From: JANMJD01 sp963828405
Lineage (GTDB): Bacteria > Actinomycetota > Acidimicrobiia > Acidimicrobiales > Ilumatobacteraceae
DNA: 64,000 bases
Direction of reading: 5' to 3'
Assembly: GCA_963828405.1 (NCBI GenBank)
Contig: CAWHEG010000031.1
Span: 1,922,001-1,986,000, forward strand
Shown piece after piece: positions 33,791-43,649 of this stretch. Below the pieces are notes generated by a model. The model saw only the letters and a list, made by a program, of their open reading frames with translations. It ran no database searches and had not been told where the DNA came from. How positions within the stretch are numbered: position 1 is the stretch's first letter; each line of letters opens with the position of its first letter. Both the position numbers and the translations under genes were made by a program.

Positions 33791-33796
33791 ACCATA
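33791..33796 (-). promoter_or_regulatory. -10 box of the SufR-like regulator promoter
   Basis: TATGGT on the minus strand, eight bases before the ATG at 33782. Direct repeats GAAATGGC and GAAATTGGC lie just upstream and could be an autoregulatory site. Confidence 0.5.
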
Positions 33797-33943
33797 GCCA
33801 ATTTCCGAAGCGATCTCTTGGCCATTTCGCCGGCCGCCCGGCCGCGGCGTCCCAGCGGGCTGGGTCGTCCATCCCCGGCCTCCCCGCCGGATCGGCCTGG
33901 CCAAGTCGTCGCAGTGGCATGGGAATTTGACAAAGTGGTTGCC

Positions 33944-35467
<1,524 letters not shown>

Positions 35468-35509
35468 CGTGGGCACCGGCGACCGGCGGTCGACGGGCGG
35501 GTCACGGGC

Positions 35510-36791
35510 ATGATCGCCGGATTCCGCTGCCGGGTGTGCGGGGCCCATGTCGACATCGGGCGGGCCTACTCGTGGCGGTGCCCGAACGCCTCGGCCGACG
35601 ACCGGCGTCACGTGCTCGACATCGTCACGACGACGGTGCCCGCCGCGGGTGGCCGCGTCGGCGACAACCCCTTCGTCAGCTACCGGGCGGCACTCGCCTT
35701 CGACGCGTTCGCCGCGGCGAACGGGATGACGGCCGCGGCGCGCGAGGCGTTGATCGTCGAGACCGACGAGCTCGTCGCCGCCGTGGCCGGAACCGGGTTC
35801 GCCCGATCGCCGTTCGCCCGCAACGATCCGCTCTCCGACGAACTCGGCTTCGGGCCGTCCGGGGGCGTGTGGGTCAAGGACGAGACCCGCCAGGTCGCCG
35901 GGAGCCACAAGGCCCGCCACCTGTTCACCATCCTGCTCCACCTGCGCGCCGCCGAGTTGCTCGGTCTGGCGCCCGCTCGTCGGGCGCCGCTCGCCATCTC
36001 CTCCTGCGGCAACGCGGCGATCGCCGCGGCGACGCTGGCCGCCGCCGTCTCCTGGCCGATCCACGTGTACGTCCCCCCGACGGCCGGCGGGCCGGTGCTC
36101 GACCGGCTGGCCGGCCTGGGCGCCGAGGTGATCACCTGCCCGCGGCGGGTCGCCGATCCGCCCGGCGACCCGTGCGTGCACCGGTTCCGCGAGGCGCTCG
36201 GCGCCGGGGCGCTGCCGTTCGCCGTGCAGGGTCCCGAGAACGTCTGGTGCCTCGACGGCGGCCGCACCCTCGGCTGGGAGCTCGCCGACGACTTCTCCCG
36301 GCTCGGCCCCGGCATCTCCCGGCTCTTCGTCCAGGTGGGCGGGGGAGCGTTGGCCACCTCGGTCGGCATGGGGCTGTCCGAGGCCGGGTCGGACGTGGCG
36401 CTGATCGCCGTGCAGACCGAGGGCTGCGCCCCGCTGGCCAGGGCCTGGGAGCGTCTCGGTCCGCCGTACGACGCCGAAGTCGCCGCCCGCCGGTGGGCCG
36501 AGCTGATGTGGCCGTGGGAATCCGAGCCGCATTCGCTCGCCGACGGAATACTCGACGACGAGACCTACGACTGGCTGGGCATCATCGAGCGGATGGCCCG
36601 GACGGGCGGCGCCCCCGTCGTCGCCGGCGAGCCGGCGATCGTCGCCGCGGCCGAGATGGTCCAGCGGGCCTCGGGCATCGACGCCGAGCGCGACAGGCGC
36701 CGCAGGTCTCGCCGGGGTGATCGCCGTCCGCCCGGCGCTGGAGGACGACGACCGGGTCGCCGTCATCCTCACCGGCGTGCGCCGGAGCTGA
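35510..36791 (+). pseudogene. Threonine synthase-like PLP enzyme, frameshifted near its 3' end
   Basis: About 427 residues if repaired. An N-terminal CRVCG...CPNAS pair suggests a zinc-ribbon-like start. The Schiff-base lysine is in AGSHKARH, the substrate loop in SSCGNAAIA and the Gly-rich loop in VGGGAL. Around 36686-36692 (GAGCGCGACAGGC) one extra base throws the frame. In the next frame the expected family ending resumes (ATGAAGLAGVIAVRP, then AVILTGVRRS) and stops at 36789-36791. The unshifted frame instead runs on into clpP by chance, giving a false 632-residue fusion. It could be a sequencing error or a real mutation. The reaction is not assigned. Confidence 0.8.
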
Positions 36792-36801
36792 ACCGCGGCG
36801 G

Positions 36802-36807
36802 TAGCCT
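36802..36807 (+). promoter_or_regulatory. -10 box of the clpP promoter (leaderless)
   Basis: TAGCCT ends seven bases before the clpP ATG at 36815, directly after the upstream gene's repaired stop codon. No ribosome binding site. Confidence 0.65.
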
Positions 36808-36814
36808 CGCGCGA

Positions 36815-37408
36815 ATGTCGGACCTCCTCCTGCCCTCCGCCCTCGACACCGGGGGCGACCCCCGCTCGGACATCTTCACCCGACTGCTGAAGAACCGGGT
36901 GATCATGCTCGGCACCGAGGTCACCGACGAGATCGCCAACAACATCTGCGCGCAGCTGTTGTACCTCGAGGGTGAGGACTCCGCGGCCGACATCTGGCTG
37001 TACATCAACAGCCCGGGCGGCTCGGTGTTCGCCGGCATGGCGATCTACGACACGATGCAGTTCGTCAGCTGCGACGTCGCCACGGTGTGCATGGGCATGG
37101 CCGCCTCGATGGGCCAGTTCCTGCTCACGGCCGGGGCCGCCGGGAAGCGCCACACGCTGCCCAATGCCCGGATCATGATGCACCAGCCGCTCGCCGGTCT
37201 GCGCGGCCAGGCTGCCGACATCGCCATCCAGGCCCAGCAGCTCGCCTACACCAAGCGGCGGATGGCCGAGCTGATCGCCCACCATTCGGGCAAGCCGCTC
37301 GAGCAGATCCAGGCAGACTCCGAACGCGACCGCTGGTTCACCGCCGACGAAGCCGTCGAGTACGGCCTGGTCGACACCGTGATCGTCCGACGGGGCCAAC
37401 TGCGCTGA
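36815..37408 (+). CDS. clpP: ATP-dependent Clp protease proteolytic subunit
   Basis: Serine protease that forms tetradecameric chambers and degrades unfolded proteins handed over by ClpX or ClpC. The 197-residue chain is complete. The catalytic triad is Ser98 (AASMGQ), His123 (MMHQPL) and Asp172 (ERDRW), with the YINSPGGSVFAGMAIYD signature before it. It stands alone: no clpX or second clpP is adjacent, unlike the usual actinobacterial clpP1-clpP2 pair, so a partner is expected elsewhere. The start is fixed by a TAGCCT -10 box seven bases upstream. Confidence 0.95.
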   Translation: MSDLLLPSALDTGGDPRSDIFTRLLKNRVIMLGTEVTDEIANNICAQLLYLEGEDSAADIWLYINSPGGSVFAGMAIYDTMQFVSCDVATVCMGMAASMGQFLLTAGAAGKRHTLPNARIMMHQPLAGLRGQAADIAIQAQQLAYTKRRMAELIAHHSGKPLEQIQADSERDRWFTADEAVEYGLVDTVIVRRGQLR

Positions 37409-37493
37409 CGCCTCGGGGCGCGGGCTGCCCGCTGTCGTCGATCTCGGCCCGACGGGCGCCCGGCACTGCGTCACCACCCGCCCGCGTCCCCGT

Positions 37494-38060
37494 CTACGGC
37501 GGGGCAGCCGTCCCGCTGACGGCCGTGTCGACGGGGAGCGCCCCGGGCACGGTGACCGTGGTCGTGTCCACCCCGGCCACCGCCGTGGTCGGAGGAGTCG
37601 TGGTCGGAGGAGTCGTCGTGGTCGTGGTGGTCGTGGTGCCGGAGACGTCGATCGTGATCCCGCAGGTGGAGGCGGCGTGGGCGACGATCGCGTCGGCGTC
37701 GCGTTTGGTCTCGTACGCCTGCTCGATCACCCGGAGTCGGGCTTCGGCGTCGCTGGCGTCGATCGTGGCCGCCGCCTGCATCAACGCGGCGAGGCGCCGC
37801 CACTGTTCCTCGACGGCCAGCGGGGCCCGGCGGGACATGTCGAGGTATCGCCCGACCACGCCGGCGACGTCGGCGTCGCTGGCGATCGGCACGACGAGCA
37901 GATCCTGCTGTGCGTCCAGGGTCCGGCAGTAGTCCTCGGTCGCCCGGCTCGGATCGCCGCTGCAGGCGGTGACCAGGCAGCCCGTGACCAGGGAACCGGT
38001 GACCGCCAGGCACGCCGCCACCGACACGGCGCGACGTGGTCGCCGGGGGATCCGGGGCAT
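37494..38060 (-). CDS. Predicted lipoprotein (188 aa)
   Basis: Secreted or membrane-anchored protein of unknown function. The N-terminus has a basic region (PRIPRRPRR), a hydrophobic core (AVSVAACLAVTGSLVTGC) and two candidate lipoboxes (LVTGC and LVTAC), so it is probably a lipoprotein. The folded part is a helical domain (residues ~45-140, EDYCRTLDAQQDLLVVPIA and VGRYLDMSRRAPLAVEEQW). It ends with a Thr/Pro-rich tail that includes nine consecutive Thr. GAAACT ends six bases before the ATG at 38060. It is convergent with clpP and divergent from comM. Confidence 0.75.
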   Translation of the reverse strand: MPRIPRRPRRAVSVAACLAVTGSLVTGCLVTACSGDPSRATEDYCRTLDAQQDLLVVPIASDADVAGVVGRYLDMSRRAPLAVEEQWRRLAALMQAAATIDASDAEARLRVIEQAYETKRDADAIVAHAASTCGITIDVSGTTTTTTTTTPPTTTPPTTAVAGVDTTTVTVPGALPVDTAVSGTAAPP

Positions 38061-38106
38061 CGGTCCAGTTTCCCACCCCGCCGGCCCGAACGGGGTGATC
38101 GTCGTG

Positions 38107-38140
38107 CCGGCGTGCCGGACCGGCCGGCGTGCCGGACCGG
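38107..38140. repeat. Two perfect copies of a 17-bp direct repeat
   Basis: CCGGCGTGCCGGACCGG occurs twice head to tail, with six bases of a third copy. It lies in the 232-base divergent gap between the lipoprotein and comM genes. Each copy contains overlapping palindromic CCGG elements. Function unknown. Confidence 0.6.
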
Positions 38141-38200
38141 CCGGCGATCACGGCTTCTCGGGAGCACCGGGATCCGAGGAGCAATGGCACAACCCTCCCG

Positions 38201-38206
38201 TAGGAT
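38201..38206 (+). promoter_or_regulatory. -10 box of the comM promoter
   Basis: TAGGAT 86 bases before the comM ATG; the leader would be about 80 bases and ends with a CGAGGAGG ribosome binding site. Confidence 0.4.
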
Positions 38207-38292
38207 GAGTAGTACCTGTCGAGGAGCCGGGGGTCGGCGTTCCTCCCGATGCTCGACCGGGCGCGTTCAGGCGCCGTTTCCGAGGAGGCGCC

Positions 38293-39840
38293 ATGCTCGC
38301 CGCCATTCCCACCGCAGGCCTGCTGGGCACCACCGGGCGCCGAATCGTGGTCGAGGTCCACGTCGGCCCCGGTCTGCCCGGCTTCAGCATCGTCGGCCTG
38401 CCCGACGAGGCCTGCCGCGAATCCCGCGATCGAGTCCGGGCGGCGATGCTCTCGAGCGGCCTCGCCTGGCCGCAGAAGCGCATCACCGTCAACCTGGCGC
38501 CGTCGGTGCTGAGGAAGTCGGGTGTCGGCCTCGACCTGCCGCTTGCCGTCGGATTGCTGGTCGCCGCCGAGATGCTGCCGGTCGCCTCCGTCGAGGGGGT
38601 CGGATGCCTCGGCGAGCTCGGCCTCGACGGGGCGATCCGCCCGGTGCCCGGCGTCGCCCCGATGGTGGCGGCGATGGCGGTCGATGAGCTCCGCCAGGTC
38701 ATTGTCGCCCGCGCCTCGGTGGCCGAGGCGCGGGTCGGCGCCGGCGGGGTCCCGGTCCGCTCGGCCGAAGATCTGCGCGAGCTGGTCGCCGTGCTGCGGG
38801 GGGAGTGCCCGTGGCCGGAGCAGCCCCCCGACGAGGCGCCCGGGCGCCCGGTCCCACCCCCGGATCTGGCCGACGTGCGTGGGCAGCCATGGGCCCGGCG
38901 TGCGCTCGAGGTGGCGGCGGCCGGCGCCCATCACCTGTTGTTCGTCGGCCCGCCGGGCGCCGGCAAGACGATGCTCGCCGAACGGCTGTGCGGGCTGCTC
39001 GGCCCGTTGAGCGACGGGCGCGCCATCGAAGCCACGATGATCCATTCCGCCGCAGGCGTGAACCTCCCCCCGGGCGGGATGGTGCGGTTCCCGCCCTTCC
39101 GTGCCCCGCACCACACCTCGACCGCCGTGGCGATCATCGGTGGGGGCACCCTGAGCCTCAGGCCGGGTGAGATCAGCCTCGCCCATGGAGGGGTGCTGTT
39201 CCTCGACGAACTCGGCGAGTTCTCCCCGAGTGTGGTCGACGCCCTTCGTCAGCCGCTCGAAGACCTGCAGGTCCGGGTCTCCCGGGCTCGTTCCAGCGTC
39301 GTCATGCCCGCCGATGCACTGGTGATCGCCGCCACCAACCCGTGCCCCTGCGGCGGAGGCCGACCGGGTGATTGCTCGTGCTCCGACGCCGCCAAGGGTC
39401 GTTACCTGCGGCGATTGTCGGGCCCGCTGCTCGACCGGTTCGACCTGCGCGTCGCCGTCAGCCGCCCCGGGGTCGACGAGCTGATGGCATCCTCAGGGGG
39501 TGAGTCCACGGCGGCGGTGCGCGAACGGGTCGCCGCTGCCCGGGCGGTCGCCGCCGAGCGCGGCCGGCTGAGTGCCCGCATCCCGGCGGCCGAGCTCGAC
39601 GAACTGGCGCCGCTGAGTCGCGCCGCGCAGCACCTGCTCCGTGGCGAGCTCGAGCACGGCCGGCTGAGCGGTCGTGGTCTGCACCGGGTCCGGCGAGTGG
39701 CCCGGACGGTGGCCGATCTCGACGGAGACGGCCACACGATCGAGGCGGAGCACGTCAGTCAGGCGCTGCGGCTGAGGGTCGACGTGGGCGCCACGTCGTC
39801 GGGCCGGGCCGCGTACGCCCCCGCCGGGGCCGCCTCATGA
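38293..39840 (+). CDS. comM: ComM/YifB-type AAA+ ATPase (Mg-chelatase family)
   Basis: Hexameric helicase-like ATPase promoting branch migration during integration of transformed DNA in relatives. The 515-residue protein has an N-terminal Lon-protease-like domain (VHVGPGLPGFSIVGLPDEA, DLPLAVGLL) without being a protease. The AAA+ core has Walker A GPPGAGKT and Walker B GVLFLDELGEF, followed by ATNPCPCGG and a Cys-rich loop. It is directly coupled to dprA (ATGA overlap), the usual comM-dprA arrangement, which suggests natural transformation or recombination duties. ATG at 38293 has a strong GAGGAGG site. Confidence 0.94.
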   Translation: MLAAIPTAGLLGTTGRRIVVEVHVGPGLPGFSIVGLPDEACRESRDRVRAAMLSSGLAWPQKRITVNLAPSVLRKSGVGLDLPLAVGLLVAAEMLPVASVEGVGCLGELGLDGAIRPVPGVAPMVAAMAVDELRQVIVARASVAEARVGAGGVPVRSAEDLRELVAVLRGECPWPEQPPDEAPGRPVPPPDLADVRGQPWARRALEVAAAGAHHLLFVGPPGAGKTMLAERLCGLLGPLSDGRAIEATMIHSAAGVNLPPGGMVRFPPFRAPHHTSTAVAIIGGGTLSLRPGEISLAHGGVLFLDELGEFSPSVVDALRQPLEDLQVRVSRARSSVVMPADALVIAATNPCPCGGGRPGDCSCSDAAKGRYLRRLSGPLLDRFDLRVAVSRPGVDELMASSGGESTAAVRERVAAARAVAAERGRLSARIPAAELDELAPLSRAAQHLLRGELEHGRLSGRGLHRVRRVARTVADLDGDGHTIEAEHVSQALRLRVDVGATSSGRAAYAPAGAAS

Positions 39841-40990
39841 ATTCGCCGGCGCTCCCCGACGAGGCGTACGCCGCATCACTTGCCGCGCTCCCGGCGATGA
39901 CTCCCGCCCGACTGCGCGCCTTGTTGCACGGTAGATGGGCCCGCTCGGCATGGGAGGCCGTGCGCGGCGAGGTCGCCGATCCCGGACTCCAGCGGATCGT
40001 CGGCGACGACGTGGCGCTGCGGGAGCGTTGGCGGCGTGCAGCCACCGATGATGTCGTCGAGGACATCTGGGGACGCTGCGTCGCCCTCGGCCTCTGGGTG
40101 CTCCTCCATGGCCGATCGGGGTATCCCGCCCCCCTGACCCATGATCCGTCTCCGCCGCCGGTGCTGTTCGTGCAGGGCGACGCAGGCGCGCTGGCACACC
40201 GGCGGGTGGGAGTCGTCGGCACCCGCAACGCCACACCGGGGGGCCGCCGCACCGCCCGGGCACTGGGCCGGGAGTTGGCCGGCGCCGGTGTCGCAGTCGT
40301 CTCCGGACTGGCGCGCGGCATCGACGGTGCCGCCCACCAGGGAGTGCGCGACGTGCTCGGCGACAGCGCCGGGGACGGCGCGCCCGGCCCCATCGGCGTC
40401 GTCGGGAGCGGACACGATGTCGTGTTCCCCCGCGAACACCGGGAACTGTGGAACTGGGTGGCCGGGCGTGGGGTGCTCATCTCCGAGCATCCCCCCGGCT
40501 CGGCGCCCCTCGCCGGCCGCTTCCCGCAGCGCAACCGTGTGATCGCCGGCCTGTCGGAAATCATCGTGGTCGTCGAGTCCCGGGCCACGGGCGGCTCGTT
40601 GATCACGGTGCGCGAAGCGATGAAGCGTGACGTCGACGTCCTCGCCGTCCCCGGTTCGCTGCTCAACAGCGCGGCGCGGGGGACCAATCAACTGATCGCC
40701 GAGGGGCGCGGCCGGTGCTCGAACCGGGCGACGTGCTCATCGCCCTCGGCCTCGATACGCGACGTCGTACTTCGCTGCCCTTCGATCCCCGTGCCGCGCC
40801 GGCGGCGGCCGACCGAGCTGTGCTGGTGGCCTTCGGGCCGGACACGCTGACCATCGACGAGCTGGTTGCCCGCACCGGCCGACCGGCGGTCGACGTGGCC
40901 CTGGCCGTCGGGCGACTCGAGGGGGCCGGCTGGCTGCTCGACATCGGCGGGTGGTACGCGCCGATCGATCACCCCGGAGGCCCAACGTGA
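39837..40990 (+). pseudogene. dprA: DNA-processing protein DprA, single-base frameshift
   Basis: Loads RecA on incoming single-stranded DNA in transformation. The Rossmann core is intact: VGVVGTRNATPGGRR, VVSGLARGIDGAAHQG, FPQRNRVIAGLS and ATGGSLITVREA. After GTNQLIAEG the frame breaks in a run of four G (40703-40706). One missing G would restore GARPVLEPGDVLIALGL and the C-terminal winged-helix domain, ending at 40988-40990. Unrepaired, the protein gets a scrambled tail ending at 40850. A homopolymer indel suggests sequencing error, though real inactivation is possible. The start overlaps the comM stop. Confidence 0.85.
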
Positions 40991-40995
40991 CTTGG

Positions 40996-41001
40996 TACGG
41001 T
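40996..41001 (+). promoter_or_regulatory. -10 box of the xerC promoter (leaderless)
   Basis: TACGGT ends seven bases before the GTG start of xerC at 41009. Confidence 0.65.
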
Positions 41002-41008
41002 CGGGCCC

Positions 41009-41914
41009 GTGCCCTGGCGACACGACGAGTTCCTGGCGTCGCTGGTCGCCGCGGCGCCGAACACCGTCGCCGCATATCGTCGCGACCTCGAAGGTTTCGT
41101 CGAGTGGGCCGGCCGAGCGGGCGTCCACGGCCCGGCATCGGTGGACCGCATCATGCTCCGGCGCTATCTCGCCCACCTGACGACCCGGAAGTACGCCCGT
41201 CGGTCGATCGCCCGCAAGGCCTCGTCGTTGCGTCGCTACTTCGGCTGGCTGCACCGCCGGGGGCTGATCGAGCGCGATCCGTCGGCGTCGTTGTCGGCCC
41301 CGACCGGCGATGGCCGGCTGCCCCGCGTGCTCGACCACGGCGAGGTGCTCCACCTGCTCCAACCCCAGCCGACCGACGACCGGGCGAACGCGGCCCCGTC
41401 GGGTTCGCCGGGCCTCGAGGCGGTGCTCGAGTTGCGTGACACAGCGGTCCTCGAGGTGCTCTACGGCAGTGGCGTACGCGTCTCGGAGCTGTGCGGGCTC
41501 GACACCGACTCGCTCGACTTCGCCGCCGGCGCGGCGCGGGTGCTCGGCAAGGGCGACAAGGAACGTCGGGTGCCGCTGTCCGCACCGGCCTACGAGGCGT
41601 TGCGGAGGTGGCTGGCGGTCCGGGCAGACGCCCCGGGCGGCACCGCCCCCGGCGCGGCGTTGTTCCGGAACCGGCGTGGACGGCGCCTCACTCCCCGCGA
41701 CGTCCGGCGGATCATCGACCGGCGGGCCATCGACCCGACCCACCCCCACGCGCTGCGCCACACCTTCGCCACCCACCTGCTCGACGGAGGAGCAGATCTC
41801 CGTGTCGTCCAGGAGTTGCTGGGCCACGCCAGCGTCGCCACGACGCAGCGCTACACCCACGTGAGCAAGGAACGGCTCCGTTCGGTCTACGAACAGACCC
41901 ACCCGCGCGCCTGA
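41009..41914 (+). CDS. xerC: Tyrosine recombinase XerC-like
   Basis: Site-specific recombinase resolving chromosome dimers at dif. It has 301 residues with an N-terminal SAM-like DNA-binding domain and a catalytic domain. The active-site set is present: Arg in SGVRVSEL, Lys in GKGDKERRVPL, His and Arg in HALRHTFATHLL, His in LLGHASV, and nucleophile Tyr in TQRYTHV. Position between dprA and rpsB is the conserved actinobacterial synteny. The GTG start at 41009 follows TACGGT by seven bases. XerC versus XerD cannot be separated without comparison; XerC is chosen from context. Confidence 0.92.
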   Translation: MPWRHDEFLASLVAAAPNTVAAYRRDLEGFVEWAGRAGVHGPASVDRIMLRRYLAHLTTRKYARRSIARKASSLRRYFGWLHRRGLIERDPSASLSAPTGDGRLPRVLDHGEVLHLLQPQPTDDRANAAPSGSPGLEAVLELRDTAVLEVLYGSGVRVSELCGLDTDSLDFAAGAARVLGKGDKERRVPLSAPAYEALRRWLAVRADAPGGTAPGAALFRNRRGRRLTPRDVRRIIDRRAIDPTHPHALRHTFATHLLDGGADLRVVQELLGHASVATTQRYTHVSKERLRSVYEQTHPRA

Positions 41915-41986
41915 CGGCGCCCTCGTCGGCATCCAGCGTGCCCACCGACCGCGCGCTGCGGCGCCGTCACCCCTCGAGGTCCCGTC

Positions 41987-42475
41987 ATGCTTCCTGTCCC
42001 GTCCCCGCTGCTCGCCCTGCTCGTCGCCCTCGTACTCGGCGGCCCCCCATGCCTGCTGCCCCCCGTCGTGGGCCGCGTGACCGATCCGTTCCGTCCGCCC
42101 GGGTGCCCCTACTGTCCGGGCAACCGTGGCCTGGAGTACGCGACCACGCCGGGCCGGCCGGTGATCGCCGCGGCGAACGGGTCGGTCGGATTCGCCGGCT
42201 CGGTGGCCGGGGTCCGCTACGTGGTCATCGAACACACGGGCGGGTATCGCACCACTTACGGCCGGCTGGCCTCGATCACCGTGCGGTCCGGGTCCCCGGT
42301 GCGGGCCGGTGAGACCCTCGGCACGACCGGTCCGGCGACGTACTTCGGCCTCCGGCGGGGCGAGATCTACCTCGACCCGGCACCACATCTGGCCCGGGTG
42401 ACGCCCCAGCCCCGGCTGATCCCGCTCGACGGTCGGGACCGCCGACCCCCGCCACCGCCGAGACTCGTCTGCTGA
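41987..42475 (+). CDS. Secreted M23/LytM-like protein, probably catalytically inactive
   Basis: 162 residues with a signal peptide (SPLLALLVALVLGG) and a LytM domain. The strand pattern is clear (PGRPVIAAANGSVGFAGSV, YVVIEHTGGYRTTYGRL, VRAGETLGTTG). However, the zinc and catalytic positions are lost: the usual HxGxD reads NRGLEY, the YxHL reads YGRL, and the final HLH region reads YFGLRRGE. This suggests a pseudo-peptidase that binds or regulates peptidoglycan hydrolases, as EnvC/NlpD-type LytM proteins do. LytM genes at this place, just before rpsB, are common in actinobacteria, and in my recollection those usually keep the histidines. Confidence 0.82.
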   Translation: MLPVPSPLLALLVALVLGGPPCLLPPVVGRVTDPFRPPGCPYCPGNRGLEYATTPGRPVIAAANGSVGFAGSVAGVRYVVIEHTGGYRTTYGRLASITVRSGSPVRAGETLGTTGPATYFGLRRGEIYLDPAPHLARVTPQPRLIPLDGRDRRPPPPPRLVC

Positions 42476-42519
42476 GCGGCGGGAGCCCGAGTCGGCTGGG
42501 AGATCGGGTCCCGGGCCGC

Positions 42520-42525
42520 TAGCAT
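42520..42525 (+). promoter_or_regulatory. -10 box of the rpsB-tsf promoter
   Basis: TAGCAT, about 117 bases before the rpsB ATG. The long leader ends with AAAGGAGA and could hold the S2 autoregulation site known for rpsB operons, though no structure was resolved by eye. Confidence 0.45.
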
Positions 42526-42641
42526 CTCCACCGGCTCGCGGCGATGTGTCGCGACCCGATTCACATGCGCTCCCCCCGAAATCTGCGGTCGCCCTCGGGC
42601 GCTGGCGGGGCCGCGCCGGCAACCGCAGCAAAGGAGACATC

Positions 42642-43646
42642 ATGGCCGTCGTCAGTATGCGACAGCTGCTCGAAGCAGGCGTGCATTTCGGGCACCAGAC
42701 CAGGCGTTGGAACCCGAAGATGAAGCGCTTCATCTTCGGCGAGCGCGGTGGCATCTACATCATCGACCTCAATCAGACGTTGACCCGGGTCGAGGACGCC
42801 TACACCTACATTCGTGATCTCGTCGCCGGCGGGGGTTCGGTCCTCTTCATCGGCACCAAGAAGCAGGCCCAGGATCCGGTGCGTTCGTTCGCCGAGAAGT
42901 GCGGCATGCCCTACGTCAACGAGCGTTGGCTCGGCGGCATGCTGACCAACTTCGAGACCATCTCCAAGCGCGTCTCCAAGATGCAGGAGTACGAACGGAT
43001 GCGCATCTCCGGCGAGTTCGAGGCGATGCCGAAGAAGGAGGCGCTGCTCCTCGGGCGCGAGCTCGAGAAACTGCAGAAGAACCTCGGCGGCATCCGCAAC
43101 CTGTCCAAGCGTCCCGACGCCGTGTTCATCCTCGACACCAAGAAGGAACACCTCGCCGTCACCGAGGCCAACAAGCTCGGCATCCCCGTGGTCGCCGTGG
43201 TCGACACCAATGTCGACCCCGACGTCGTGCGCTATCCGATCCCGGGCAACGACGACGCCATCCGCTCCACCAGCCTGATGTGCCGCATCGTGGCCGACGC
43301 CGTCGAGGAGGGTCGCTTCATCAACTCCAAGCGCAACCCGCTCGCCGCTCCGCGTCGCAGCGTGGAGCAGGATGCCGCCTTCATCGCCCAGCAGACCGAG
43401 GCCCGGCGGGCGGCAATGGCCGCCCAGGCCGACCGCGATGCCCGCGTGGCGGCGACCAAGACCACCGACACCGAGCCGGAGCCCGAGGCGGCTCCGGCAG
43501 CGGAGGCACCCGTCGCGGTCGAAGTACCCGTCGCGGTCGAAGTACCCGTCGCGGTCGAGGTACCCGTCGAGGTCGAGGCACCCGTCGAGGTCGAGGCACC
43601 CGTCGAGGTCGAGGCACCCGTCGCGGTCGTAGAGGGAGCGTCCTGA
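42642..43646 (+). CDS. rpsB: 30S ribosomal protein S2 with repeat-rich acidic C-terminal tail
   Basis: Ribosomal protein S2, needed for small-subunit assembly and S1 docking. Residues 1-~265 are standard (VVSMRQLLEAGVHFGHQTRR, NPKMKRFIFGERGGIYIIDL, FIGTKKQAQD). The protein then continues to 334 residues with a Val/Glu/Pro/Ala tail coded by an 18-bp tandem repeat (units VAVEVP and VEVEAP). ATG at 42642 follows AAAGGAGA; the open frame farther upstream is not coding. The gene leads the rpsB-tsf-pyrH cluster with a four-base gap to tsf. Confidence 0.96.
   Translation: MAVVSMRQLLEAGVHFGHQTRRWNPKMKRFIFGERGGIYIIDLNQTLTRVEDAYTYIRDLVAGGGSVLFIGTKKQAQDPVRSFAEKCGMPYVNERWLGGMLTNFETISKRVSKMQEYERMRISGEFEAMPKKEALLLGRELEKLQKNLGGIRNLSKRPDAVFILDTKKEHLAVTEANKLGIPVVAVVDTNVDPDVVRYPIPGNDDAIRSTSLMCRIVADAVEEGRFINSKRNPLAAPRRSVEQDAAFIAQQTEARRAAMAAQADRDARVAATKTTDTEPEPEAAPAAEAPVAVEVPVAVEVPVAVEVPVEVEAPVEVEAPVEVEAPVAVVEGAS
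43508..43629 (+). repeat. 18-bp tandem repeat in the rpsB tail
   Basis: Nearly seven units of 18 bp built on CCCGTCG-GGTCGA-GT/GCA; the first three code VAVEVP-type, the later three VEVEAP-type hexapeptides. All units keep frame. Confidence 0.85.
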
Positions 43647-43649
43647 ACC

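Noticed and set aside
35510..37408. Single 632-residue PLP enzyme-ClpP fusion protein
   Set aside because: The junction residues are out-of-frame sequence; the true end of the PLP gene is in another frame and clpP has its own promoter and start.
41009..41914. Phage-type integrase marking an integrated element
   Set aside because: Size, motifs and synteny (dprA-xerC-rpsB) fit the housekeeping Xer recombinase; no attachment site or cargo is seen.
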